Assembly (NCBI GenBank): GCA_021797025.1
Contig: JAKAAK010000163.1
Location: forward strand, 1 to 7,249
Direction: 5' to 3'
Origin: Thermoplasmata archaeon
GTDB lineage: Archaea > Thermoplasmatota > Thermoplasmata > Thermoplasmatales > Thermoplasmataceae
DNA: 7,249 nt
The translations under genes were made by a program, and so were the position numbers. The notes beneath the pieces are model-generated. The model saw only the letters and a program-made list of their open reading frames with translations. It did not search any database and had not been told where the DNA came from. Shown here piece by piece: positions 1-4,903 of this stretch (positions are counted from its first letter, which is position 1; each line of letters starts with the position of its first letter).

Positions 1-20
1 CAAGGCCTGATACCAGGTTA

Positions 21-296
21 ATGTCTAATCTCATAAAAGTTCAATTACAAAAGGATGAACTGGAGAGCATTAATTCATGCATTATAGATTCATTTGCTCT
101 AATAGGGAAGCATGTAACTGGTTATTTTGGCGACATAATTTATTCGGAAATATATTCCCGACTCAATGACTATGCACATTCAAATATTGTAAGAGAGCCT
201 AGCATTTCAGAATGGTTTGATGATTTCTTCTTACCTACATCCACTGTATTACAATGTATATTAGCGAGGCCATTGTGGGGAGATACTCAAAATTGA
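21..296 (+). CDS. hypothetical protein, possibly 5'-partial
   Basis: I do not recognise this 91-residue protein. It is mildly acidic, has no membrane segment or signal peptide, and carries no motif I can name. A region around residues 58-72 (REPSISEWFDDFF) looks like a short amphipathic, aromatic-rich segment. The reading frame stays open from the ATG at 21 back to the window edge, so the true start may lie outside and the protein may be longer. No promoter or ribosome binding site can be assessed because only 20 bases precede the ATG. The gene ends at a TGA (294-296) and is convergent with the nuclease operon, with about 200 bases of apparently empty sequence between them. Confidence 0.45.
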   Translation: MSNLIKVQLQKDELESINSCIIDSFALIGKHVTGYFGDIIYSEIYSRLNDYAHSNIVREPSISEWFDDFFLPTSTVLQCILARPLWGDTQN

Positions 297-469
297 GCGA
301 AGTACAATTTAAAGGCAGGATTCGATTATTACCCATAAATTAGGAAGAGAGTATATAGATTCATTTTGCATATATATTAATGAATGAACTGGAAAAGATA
401 GATGACAATTATAAAGTTAACAACCATTCTAACTTACTATACTTTATGGCATTCAGTTAGAAATTGCAC

Positions 470-484
470 AAAAATTTAAAAAAC
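470..484 (-). terminator. T-rich archaeal-type terminator of the nuclease operon
   Basis: Read on the minus strand this is GTTTTTTAAATTTTTG, two runs of six and five T, about 10-25 bases after the stop codon of the 494-1075 gene. Archaeal RNA polymerase typically terminates at such T clusters without needing a hairpin. The position right behind the last gene of the operon supports the call. Confidence 0.45.
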
Positions 485-493
485 AGTGTATTA

Positions 494-1075
494 CTAATCA
501 TTTTCAAGAATATCTTTAAGTATTGTTTTCATTTCGTTCTCACAGAAATCATTGAATTTTGTCTGATCGTAAATTGCCATAGTATTAGGGCCATTTTTCA
601 GTAGCCTTGAAGTTATCTCTACTGACGATAATTTATCTACCAGGTTCTCTACGTTATGAACATCTGACCCGATACCTTTAAATGCGTCATATAGTGTGGA
701 TGGCACTACTGGATTATGCCCTCTTAGTATCAGCCATTCTGCATAAGATTTCAATTTTCCCATATGCGATAGGCCTTCCGATACGTTGAGCTGTTGGAGC
801 AATGTATGCAAAGGAACAACGTATGCTTTAGATATATCGCCCCTGGAGCTAACATATACAGTTTCGTTCCCAAGCCCTGCTGCTATCAGATCCCTGTATA
901 TTTCTCGAACGATATCTCTAAAAAGTGGTGAGTTAGCAACGAGAACCATTTGAGAATACAGATTCGAAGGGATATTAAATTTTTCAACTAAATCTCTGGG
1001 TATTGAATTCACTGATGTGGACATGTATGAATACTGGTCACCATCGCTTGAATATGGGGTAGTATCCCAGTCCAT
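494..1075 (-). CDS. hypothetical protein, second gene of the nuclease-like operon
   Basis: This 193-residue soluble protein is not one I recognise. It has a Ser/Tyr/Asp-rich, probably flexible N-terminus (residues 1-25). The rest is mostly helical in appearance, with a charged helix around FRDIVREIYRDLIAAG and an acidic C-terminal tail (ENEMKTILKDILEND). No membrane helix, zinc motif or nucleotide-binding loop is visible. The ATG at 1075 is supported by a GGTGG ribosome binding site (1083-1087 on the minus strand), 7 bases upstream. It follows the 1142-1876 nuclease-like gene after 66 bases with no promoter that I can see between them, so the two are probably co-transcribed. The pairing suggests it is the functional partner (specificity, antitoxin-like or regulatory subunit) of the nuclease-like protein, but that is inference from position only. 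Confidence 0.7.
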   Translation of the reverse strand: MDWDTTPYSSDGDQYSYMSTSVNSIPRDLVEKFNIPSNLYSQMVLVANSPLFRDIVREIYRDLIAAGLGNETVYVSSRGDISKAYVVPLHTLLQQLNVSEGLSHMGKLKSYAEWLILRGHNPVVPSTLYDAFKGIGSDVHNVENLVDKLSSVEITSRLLKNGPNTMAIYDQTKFNDFCENEMKTILKDILEND

Positions 1076-1082
1076 GATGTTT

Positions 1083-1087
1083 CCACC
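1083..1087 (-). promoter_or_regulatory. ribosome binding site for the 494-1075 gene
   Basis: The minus strand reads AGGGGTGGAAACATC then ATG. The GGTGG core is complementary to the usual archaeal 16S rRNA tail and sits 7 bases before the start codon. It fixes the ATG at 1075 as the start and fits a gene inside an operon, in contrast to the leaderless first gene. Confidence 0.5.
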
Positions 1088-1141
1088 CCTGCCAATTAAA
1101 GATATAAGTAGAACAGGGAGGCCATACTTTTCCCTAACACT

Positions 1142-1876
1142 TTACAGGCCATCAATATTCTGGTCTACCCTTTCTTCTATGATTTTCGAGGCTAAGCTGC
1201 GGCCTTTATCCGATATATAATATACTGATTGCCTTCCCGTTTCATAGTTTCTTCCTGGCCTATCCTCCAAAATTAGACCCTGTGCACTTAAATATAGTAT
1301 TTCCTTTGTGGGATTACCTCCATGATATTCTGTATTAATCCTCCCCTGCTTGTAGACGCCCATGTGAATACCACCTAATGCAGCCCGGAACAATACATCC
1401 TCGGCTGCATTAACGTTGAGTCTCTGGTATTGTATATCTTTAATAAAATCTGGGAGTATATCCCTGTCACTTTCTGATGACATAGAAGGTTGTTTATAAT
1501 TATACCAAGGCCTATCATTTTGATTTGTAAATTCCCTCACCTTCTTCTCGAAAGACATATCTCTATCGGGTGGTTGTACAATATCAATGACTTTTTCGTT
1601 AATTTTTGTAATTGGCCCCATAGACAAAGTATCAGAATTTTCTGTTACAATAAATCTTAACTGGAAACTGGATGTGTTTGCAAGTTTAGACGCGTCGTGT
1701 TGAAAATGGCTTGTAAGTTCAACCTCTATTCCGATGTCGGGATAGGCTTTATTTGTGCGGTAACCCACAACATCTATTCTTTGGTCTCCATATATTGGGT
1801 ACTCAGTATCAGCATCAACATAGTAGTAGTTCAATATACGCGAACATAATTCCTTTATATCCTCATGCCTTCCCAT
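1142..1876 (-). CDS. PD-(D/E)XK-like nuclease with C-terminal winged-helix domain
   Basis: This 244-residue protein seems to have two parts. Residues about 1-110 resemble a restriction-endonuclease-like fold: helix HEDIKELCSRIL, then strand RIDVVGY with Asp35, then GIEVEL with Glu51 and Glu53. A Lys at 64 follows in the next helix and could stand in for the missing lysine of the usual D-ExK motif. A strand FQLRFIVTE follows. Residues about 150-244 look like a winged helix: helices AEDVLFRAALGG and TKEILYLSAQGLI, then a wing ending in YYISDKGRSLASKII, which resembles the C-terminus of MarR/PadR-type domains. The combination suggests a DNA-binding nuclease or a regulator with a nuclease-like fold, perhaps restriction or defence related. 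The start at 1876 is supported by a TATA-like box centred 26 bases upstream. It is first in an operon with the 494-1075 gene. The nuclease assignment is motif reading only, and activity is uncertain because the motif is ExE, not ExK. Confidence 0.75.
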   Translation of the reverse strand: MGRHEDIKELCSRILNYYYVDADTEYPIYGDQRIDVVGYRTNKAYPDIGIEVELTSHFQHDASKLANTSSFQLRFIVTENSDTLSMGPITKINEKVIDIVQPPDRDMSFEKKVREFTNQNDRPWYNYKQPSMSSESDRDILPDFIKDIQYQRLNVNAAEDVLFRAALGGIHMGVYKQGRINTEYHGGNPTKEILYLSAQGLILEDRPGRNYETGRQSVYYISDKGRSLASKIIEERVDQNIDGL

Positions 1877-1897
1877 ACTAGTTTATGGCCACTTAAT

Positions 1898-1907
1898 TAT
1901 TTAAATT
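1898..1907 (-). promoter_or_regulatory. TATA box for leaderless nuclease operon
   Basis: On the minus strand AATTTAAATA is centred about 26 bases before the ATG at 1876. This is the spacing expected when archaeal transcription starts at the start codon itself. No ribosome binding site precedes that ATG, which agrees with a leaderless mRNA. Confidence 0.55.
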
Positions 1908-1962
1908 ATTCATGAGAACGGGGTATGTAGCACGATTCCTTTTGCTATATACTTACAATAGA

Positions 1963-1981
1963 AATTCTCTTGCCGAGAATT
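1963..1981. repeat. 7-bp inverted repeat (hairpin) in intergenic region
   Basis: AATTCTC and GAGAATT form a perfect 7-bp inverted repeat around the 5-base loop TTGCC. It lies between the 3' end of the possible small membrane gene (2017-2211) and the promoter of the nuclease operon. It could be an RNA hairpin ending the upstream minus-strand transcript or a binding site for a dimeric regulator. Neither is shown by the sequence. Confidence 0.4.
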
Positions 1982-2016
1982 CATTCCACCAATCCGGCTT
2001 TGCACCTGATCCAAAC

Positions 2017-2211
2017 TTAGTTCATTTCCTCTCTTTGAATCCATATATTCCCTTTATAGAAATGGGTCAACCAAGGTGAAAATTTGTAATTTATTATATT
2101 GATGATAAGCAGCTCCGTTGAATATACAAACAATATGGTAAAAATGGTAATAAGGCCAATAGTAACATACTGCAAGATAGCAGATGATTCAGGATAACAG
2201 AAGGTGCACAT
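2017..2211 (-). CDS. possible small single-pass membrane protein
   Basis: The 64-residue product has one strongly hydrophobic stretch at about residues 12-40 (AILQYVTIGLITIFTILFVY and onward) and a charged C-terminus ending in QREEMN. It begins with a CxxC pair (Cys2, Cys5). I recognise no family. A TATA-like tract (GTATATATAT on the minus strand, 2220-2229) lies only about 10-20 bases upstream, too close for the usual leaderless spacing, and no ribosome binding site is visible, so support for expression is weak. It diverges from the VTT/DedA gene at 2358. A chance open frame in AT-rich sequence, where hydrophobic codons are common, remains a fair alternative. Confidence 0.35.
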   Translation of the reverse strand: MCTFCYPESSAILQYVTIGLITIFTILFVYSTELLIINIINYKFSPWLTHFYKGNIWIQREEMN

Positions 2212-2315
2212 TATTTTATGATATATATACTGTGCTGAAATTTTGCAGGAAGAAGGAAAAACTTAAAGATCTATTGAATACTGGCTAACTCAAACAACTG
2301 AATTTCTACGGAAAT

Positions 2316-2326
2316 ACATATAATTA
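2316..2326 (+). promoter_or_regulatory. possible TATA box of the VTT/DedA gene
   Basis: ACATATAATTA is centred about 37 bases before the GTG at 2358, which would give a short leader of roughly 10 bases. A second A/T tract, CTATATA at 2344-2350, is too close to the start to act as its TATA box. The assignment is tentative. Confidence 0.3.
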
Positions 2327-2357
2327 TTAAGTTAAAATTCATGCTATATAGATTATA

Positions 2358-2993
2358 GTGGCGCTTTTACCTTACGCATTTTTTTCTTCACTTGGATATA
2401 TAGGCATATTCGCTTTAAGCCTGTTATCCAGCCTTATAATTTTTATACCTGTGCCTTATCTATTTGTTATACTATTTGCTGCCCTAAGCGGAAGATTTGA
2501 TCCAGGACTATTGATATTATCAAGCACCGGTGGTCCAACAATTGGAAAAATGGTCCTTTTCCAGTCATTTTACAGTGGAGCTGCTATTACAAAAGCTAAA
2601 ACCAGGGAAAACCTCACTGCCTTTCAAACGCTTGTTTCCAGATACGCCTGGATTGCAGTGTTTATAGTGGCAAGTACTCCATCTCCAGACGATATTGTTT
2701 ACGTTCCACTTGGAATTGCAAGATACAGCAGAATACGTTTTTTCACTGCACTGCTTGCTGGAAAAACTGTAATTACTGCCTTAACAGTTCTTGGTGCAAG
2801 CATATTATCTCATTCTGTATTTGGCTCCCTGATCCTTGAAGAAGATAAATATAGCACAATAGAAATTATCATAATAGGAATAATATTTGCAATCTTAGCT
2901 GTACTTATAACCTATATTATAAATCGCATAGATTGGAAAAAATATATTGACAAACATGCTTCAATGAAACCCAGAAAACAGAAATTGCAGTAA
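2358..2993 (+). CDS. VTT/DedA-family membrane protein
   Basis: The 211-residue protein is an integral membrane protein resembling the VTT (SNARE-associated/DedA) family, whose members are linked to phospholipid scrambling and membrane homeostasis. What is visible: an N-terminal hydrophobic hairpin with a re-entrant-like PVPY turn (about 14-45), a Gly-rich STGGPTIGK segment (56-64) and the hallmark-like segment STPSPDDIVYVPLG followed by RYSRIRFFTALLAGK (106-136). A helix follows at about 138-155, then a last membrane helix (168-190) and a basic tail (WKKYIDK...KPRKQK). By the positive-inside rule the tail is cytoplasmic. Length fits the family. The start must be the GTG at 2358: a TAG lies in frame at 2349-2351 and no ATG occurs in the first 60 codons. 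It stands alone, with a hairpin-T-tract about 95 bases downstream. The exact substrate cannot be told from the sequence. Confidence 0.8.
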   Translation: MALLPYAFFSSLGYIGIFALSLLSSLIIFIPVPYLFVILFAALSGRFDPGLLILSSTGGPTIGKMVLFQSFYSGAAITKAKTRENLTAFQTLVSRYAWIAVFIVASTPSPDDIVYVPLGIARYSRIRFFTALLAGKTVITALTVLGASILSHSVFGSLILEEDKYSTIEIIIIGIIFAILAVLITYIINRIDWKKYIDKHASMKPRKQKLQ

Positions 2994-3086
2994 GGAAGAT
3001 ATAAATTACAATTATTGGCCACTTTACATTATAATTTCACGAATTGAGTTCCTGTATAAACACCACAATATAGAAAAAAGAGTTAT

Positions 3087-3110
3087 ATTGGTATAGAAAT
3101 ACCAATTTTT
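3087..3110 (+). terminator. hairpin with T tract after the VTT/DedA gene
   Basis: ATTGGTAT and ATACCAAT (3087-3094, 3099-3106) form a perfect 8-bp stem with loop AGAA, and a run of five T (3106-3110) overlaps and follows it. It lies about 95 bases after the stop at 2993. A-rich sequence to its left (GAAAAAAG) means it would also give a T tract on the minus strand. It looks like an intrinsic terminator; a regulator-binding palindrome is the alternative. Confidence 0.45.
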
Positions 3111-3200
3111 CTTACAAGGGTTTAGATAAAAATGAGGACATATCTGAAAATATCTAAAAGTATATCAATTTCCAACTTCTATATAGTAAAAGTGTGGGCA

Positions 3201-3213
3201 CCCGATGGCCGGG
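3201..3213. promoter_or_regulatory. GC-rich inverted repeat just upstream of TATA box
   Basis: CCCG-ATGGC-CGGG is a short inverted repeat in a conspicuously GC-rich island (GGGCACCCGATGGCCGGG, 3196-3213) within very AT-rich surroundings. It ends about 5 bases before the first of two TATA-like tracts, where archaeal regulators or strong BRE elements act. It may be an operator; a relic of a mobile-element end is another reading. Confidence 0.3.
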
Positions 3214-3231
3214 ATAGTTTATATATAATGT

Positions 3232-3239
3232 TTTATATA
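3232..3239 (+). promoter_or_regulatory. TATA box before the short leader ORF
   Basis: TTTATATA is centred about 28 bases before the ATG at 3264, the normal spacing for a leaderless archaeal start. A second similar tract, TTTATATATA at 3218-3227, would place the transcript start about 15 bases earlier. Either would transcribe the leader ORF and the frame starting at 3319. Confidence 0.5.
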
Positions 3240-3263
3240 TTGTTATGTGATATTTTGTTGCAG

Positions 3264-3317
3264 ATGCAATATAAAGTATTAGAATATGCATACTGTAGAA
3301 CTTTAACGGGTGGATAA
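3264..3317 (+). CDS. possible leaderless 17-residue leader peptide
   Basis: A 17-codon ORF (MQYKVLEYAYCRTLTGG) begins at an ATG placed about 28 bases after a TATA box, so it would be the first thing translated on a leaderless mRNA. Its last two sense codons, GGT GGA, also make up the ribosome binding site for the next gene, and its TAA (3315-3317) lies one base before the ATG at 3319. This arrangement would couple translation of the downstream frame to the leader. The peptide itself resembles nothing I know. With so few codons it may be chance. Confidence 0.3.
   Translation: MQYKVLEYAYCRTLTGG
3309..3313 (+). promoter_or_regulatory. ribosome binding site deciding the ATG at 3319
   Basis: GGTGG sits 5 bases before the ATG at 3319, the same core used by the 494-1075 gene. 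It favours this ATG over the in-frame GTG at 3310, which overlaps the site itself. Confidence 0.45.
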
Positions 3318-3318
3318 A

Positions 3319-3528
3319 ATGGGAATACTGAAAAGTGCAAAGGAGTATAATAAAAAGAAAGCTAGTAAAAATTATCCTGTTTTTGATGTAAATAAGAATG
3401 TAACTTTATTGCTTAATGCTGATAGTGTTGAAATAAGGAATAAACCTAAAAAGGGTGAACACTGTGTTCCATCTATAGATTTAATAACAGGCAAATTAGT
3501 ATATCAGTGTGCTGTTGATAAGAAATAA
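3319..3528 (+). CDS. 69-residue N-terminal fragment, possibly still expressed
   Basis: This is the only segment of the broken 3319-4533 frame with a proper start: ATG, ribosome binding site and upstream promoter. The product is small, basic (KSAKEYNKKKASKNY at 6-20), contains two Cys (about residues 46 and 62) and has no membrane helix. It might be an independent small protein, since a T-rich run follows its stop. It might instead be the cytoplasmic N-terminus of the decayed membrane protein, which I think more likely because a membrane helix begins directly after the stop in the same frame. Confidence 0.4.
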   Translation: MGILKSAKEYNKKKASKNYPVFDVNKNVTLLLNADSVEIRNKPKKGEHCVPSIDLITGKLVYQCAVDKK

Positions 3529-3545
3529 GTTCTTATAGTGATAAC

Positions 3546-3562
3546 TTTTGCTTTTTTATTTT
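3546..3562 (+). terminator. T-rich run, possible terminator after the 69-residue ORF
   Basis: TTTTGCTTTTTTATTTT begins 18 bases after the TAA at 3526-3528. It could end transcription of the small ORF. The same bases also encode the hydrophobic FAFLF part of the membrane helix in the read-through frame, so the T-richness may only reflect Phe codons. Confidence 0.25.
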
Positions 3563-3852
3563 CCTGGAAACTTGCAGATACTAACAATGAGGTTTTATTA
3601 TGATCATCCGACTCGGGAAGACAGAAATATATAACAGAAGAACTAACTTTTCAAAACACAGGTAATAAGGAATTAGGGGAAATTATACTGGAAATAGATG
3701 GGTTTAGGGATAATCTAAAGATATCGGATAAAAACGGTATAAACTTAGTATATCTGCCTAAATATGAGATAATAAAAAGAGGTAAATCTAAAGGTGAGCT
3801 TGGTCCAGATATTATTAATAAGGTAAGAGATAATAAAATTTACCTGCTATAG

Positions 3853-4305
3853 ATTATCTTAAATAAACCTTTGTTGGCAGGGCAGCAACAGATTCTATCT
3901 AAGAAGTATGTTAAACAACCGGAGAGAAAGGGTAATAGAAGAAAATTGTCCATCTTTCTGAATGAAAACATTAAAGATAAAATCATTTTTTATGATAACG
4001 AGACTATTACTATCAGCGCAAACTGGGCCGAAGGCTTATCTGTTGAAAAGTTTCATATATTTGCTATAACCAAAAAACAAAAAATTTTGTCTTTTCTTCC
4101 GTTTCCAATCAAATCAAGTAACTATAAAAAGCCAGATAACATTATATTATTGGAGGATGATACGATCCATTTCCGTTTGAATAAGGAGTCTCATTTTTTT
4201 CAATATTCTATATCTCAAAATTTAAAAATAAAATACGATATAGATTTTATTTATCATACTTATTTTATGGCGCCTGAAAAAGATGAAAAATATTTAATAA
4301 TTTGA
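3853..4305 (+). pseudogene. open segment of the decayed gene, strand-rich extracytoplasmic part
   Basis: This is the longest open segment of the broken frame, 150 codons between the TAG at 3850-3852 and the TGA at 4303-4305. The first possible start is a TTG at 3871 with no ribosome binding site or promoter that I can see, and no ATG occurs until near its end. The sequence alternates charged and hydrophobic residues in a beta-strand manner (DKIIFYDNETITISANWAEG, then DDTIHFRLN and HFFQYSISQNLKIKYDIDF). It has no catalytic motif. It could be called a 144-residue hypothetical protein from 3871, but I read it as the middle of the 3319-4533 pseudogene. Confidence 0.4.
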
Positions 4306-4533
4306 TTATTGATTTTTATACTATTATTCCCATTCACAGAACTATTATTTTTGATATTACATTTAAATACCATCTCACATTTATTTGATATACTGGAAGT
4401 AGAGGCGGTTCTTATTTTAACAACTAGCTTTGCGCAGTTAAGAACAAAATTCATCAACTATGGAATGTGGACTGCAATATCAATAATAGTTATGGCTGCC
4501 TTATTTGTAACTGGCTTAGTATATTTATTATAA
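4306..4533 (+). pseudogene. open segment of the decayed gene, two membrane helices
   Basis: The 75 codons after the TGA at 4303-4305 encode two hydrophobic helices, LLIFILLFPFTELLFLILHL and WTAISIIVMAALFVTGLVYL, joined by a loop containing FDILEVEA. The only early start is a TTG at 4309, four bases beyond the previous stop, with no ribosome binding site. It best fits the C-terminal membrane anchor of the decayed protein, though an independent 74-residue membrane protein cannot be excluded. Confidence 0.35.
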
Positions 4534-4589
4534 TGTATCCATAGATCATTAAATCTGCACATTTCTAGGGAACAGTTTGGGTTTAAGTT

Positions 4590-4858
4590 TCAAGATTTAA
4601 GCAAATTCAACAACTTTTGTCGGGATTTATACCGCATATTCATCAAATTGTTTTGCCAGGTTTTCAAAACCTGTTTTATTTCATTATTTCCATTTTGTAA
4701 TTTATTATGAATATTTTTCAGTTCATCAATAATATTTTTATAGACTTTCAATTAATTCTTAAATTCATCTATTATAACTTCCACGGCAAAACCTTTTCAG
4801 ATTTCTTGTGTATGCTATTAGTTGCTTTATATAAACTCAAAACGCTTAACTCTGACAT
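4590..4858 (-). pseudogene. small broken gene, frameshift plus stop
   Basis: On the minus strand an ATG (4858) opens 28 codons (MSELSVLSLYKATNSIHKKS onward) ending in a TAA at 4772-4774. One frame over, coding-like sequence continues: VEVIIDEFKN, a TAA at 4752-4754, then 53 open codons to a TGA at 4590-4592. The last part looks like a helical, coiled-coil-like segment (LKVYKNIIDELKNIHNKLQ, then IKQVLKTWQNNLMNMRYKSR). Joined with one frameshift and one stop repaired it would be a protein of about 90 residues, the size of a small regulator or antitoxin, but I recognise no family. It diverges from the ATPase gene at 4904 and fills most of the 370 bases between 4533 and 4904. The evidence is the protein-like character of the pieces only, so chance is possible. 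Confidence 0.35.
4657..4673. repeat. 17-base perfect palindrome
   Basis: CAGGTTTT-C-AAAACCTG is a perfect 8-bp inverted repeat around one base. On the plus strand TTTTATTTC follows directly, so an RNA hairpin of about 6-7 bp plus T-rich tail could terminate plus-strand transcripts coming from 4533. It could alternatively be a dimer-type operator. It lies within the broken minus-strand gene. Confidence 0.4.
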
Positions 4859-4870
4859 AACTTAAAAAAA

Positions 4871-4880
4871 TATTAAATAG
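4871..4880 (+). promoter_or_regulatory. TATA box of the ATPase-TOPRIM operon
   Basis: TATTAAATAG, preceded by a run of seven A, is centred about 29 bases before the ATG at 4904. No ribosome binding site lies before that ATG, so a leaderless mRNA is likely. Confidence 0.5.
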
Positions 4881-4903
4881 TTTATTGATATGATTTTGTA
4901 ATT

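Larger units (their letters stand above)
3319..4533 (+). pseudogene. decayed membrane-protein gene with four in-frame stops
   Basis: From the ATG at 3319 a single reading frame runs 405 codons with only four internal stops: TAA 3526-3528, TGA 3601-3603, TAG 3850-3852 and TGA 4303-4305. It ends at TAA 4531-4533. In random sequence of this composition one would expect about thirty stops (rough estimate assuming 30% G+C). The open segments are 69, 24, 82, 150 and 75 codons, and the last three lack any ATG near their beginning. Read through, the product makes sense as one protein: a basic soluble N-terminus ending VDKK, a membrane helix (VLIVITFAFLFSWKLA, 3529-3576), about 230 residues of strand-rich soluble sequence, and two more helices (4306-4365 and 4468-4530). 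The second soluble part looks like beta-sandwich repeats (for example EIILEIDGF, ITISANWAEG). No family is recognised. Retention of register with stops of all three kinds favours nonsense decay over recoding. Resequencing errors or four separate small genes are less likely. Confidence 0.6.

Noticed and set aside
144..161. 18-base near-palindrome TCGGAAATATATTCCCGA
   Set aside because: It has one mismatched pair and lies inside the first reading frame, far from any promoter, so it is probably incidental.
380..460. 26-codon ORF (ATG 380) with a TATA-like GTATATAG about 25 bases upstream
   Set aside because: The spacing is right for a leaderless start, but the peptide is too short and featureless to support; the 297-493 stretch otherwise shows only the operon terminator.
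1017..1220. Open frame of 67 codons on the plus strand
   Set aside because: It lies opposite the 3' end of the nuclease-like gene and the 5' end of its partner, has no promoter or ribosome binding site, and reads like the shadow of the real minus-strand genes.
3191..3230. tRNA-like GGGCACCCGATGGCCGGGATAG sequence
   Set aside because: There is no anticodon arm, T-loop consensus or matching acceptor strand nearby; it reads better as a promoter-proximal inverted repeat.
3132..3317. 61-codon plus-strand frame starting at ATG 3132
   Set aside because: It runs straight through the GC-rich repeat and both TATA tracts, has no well-placed promoter of its own, and only its last 17 codons have a sensible start context.
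3526..4305. Programmed stop-codon readthrough or a recoded amino acid in the 3319-4533 frame
   Set aside because: TAA, TAG and TGA all interrupt the frame, while other genes in the window use TAA and TGA as normal ends; no single recoding rule fits, so decay is simpler.
4260..4457. 65-codon minus-strand frame rich in Asn and Lys
   Set aside because: It is antisense to the junction of the last two open segments of the decayed membrane-protein gene and looks like a low-complexity shadow.
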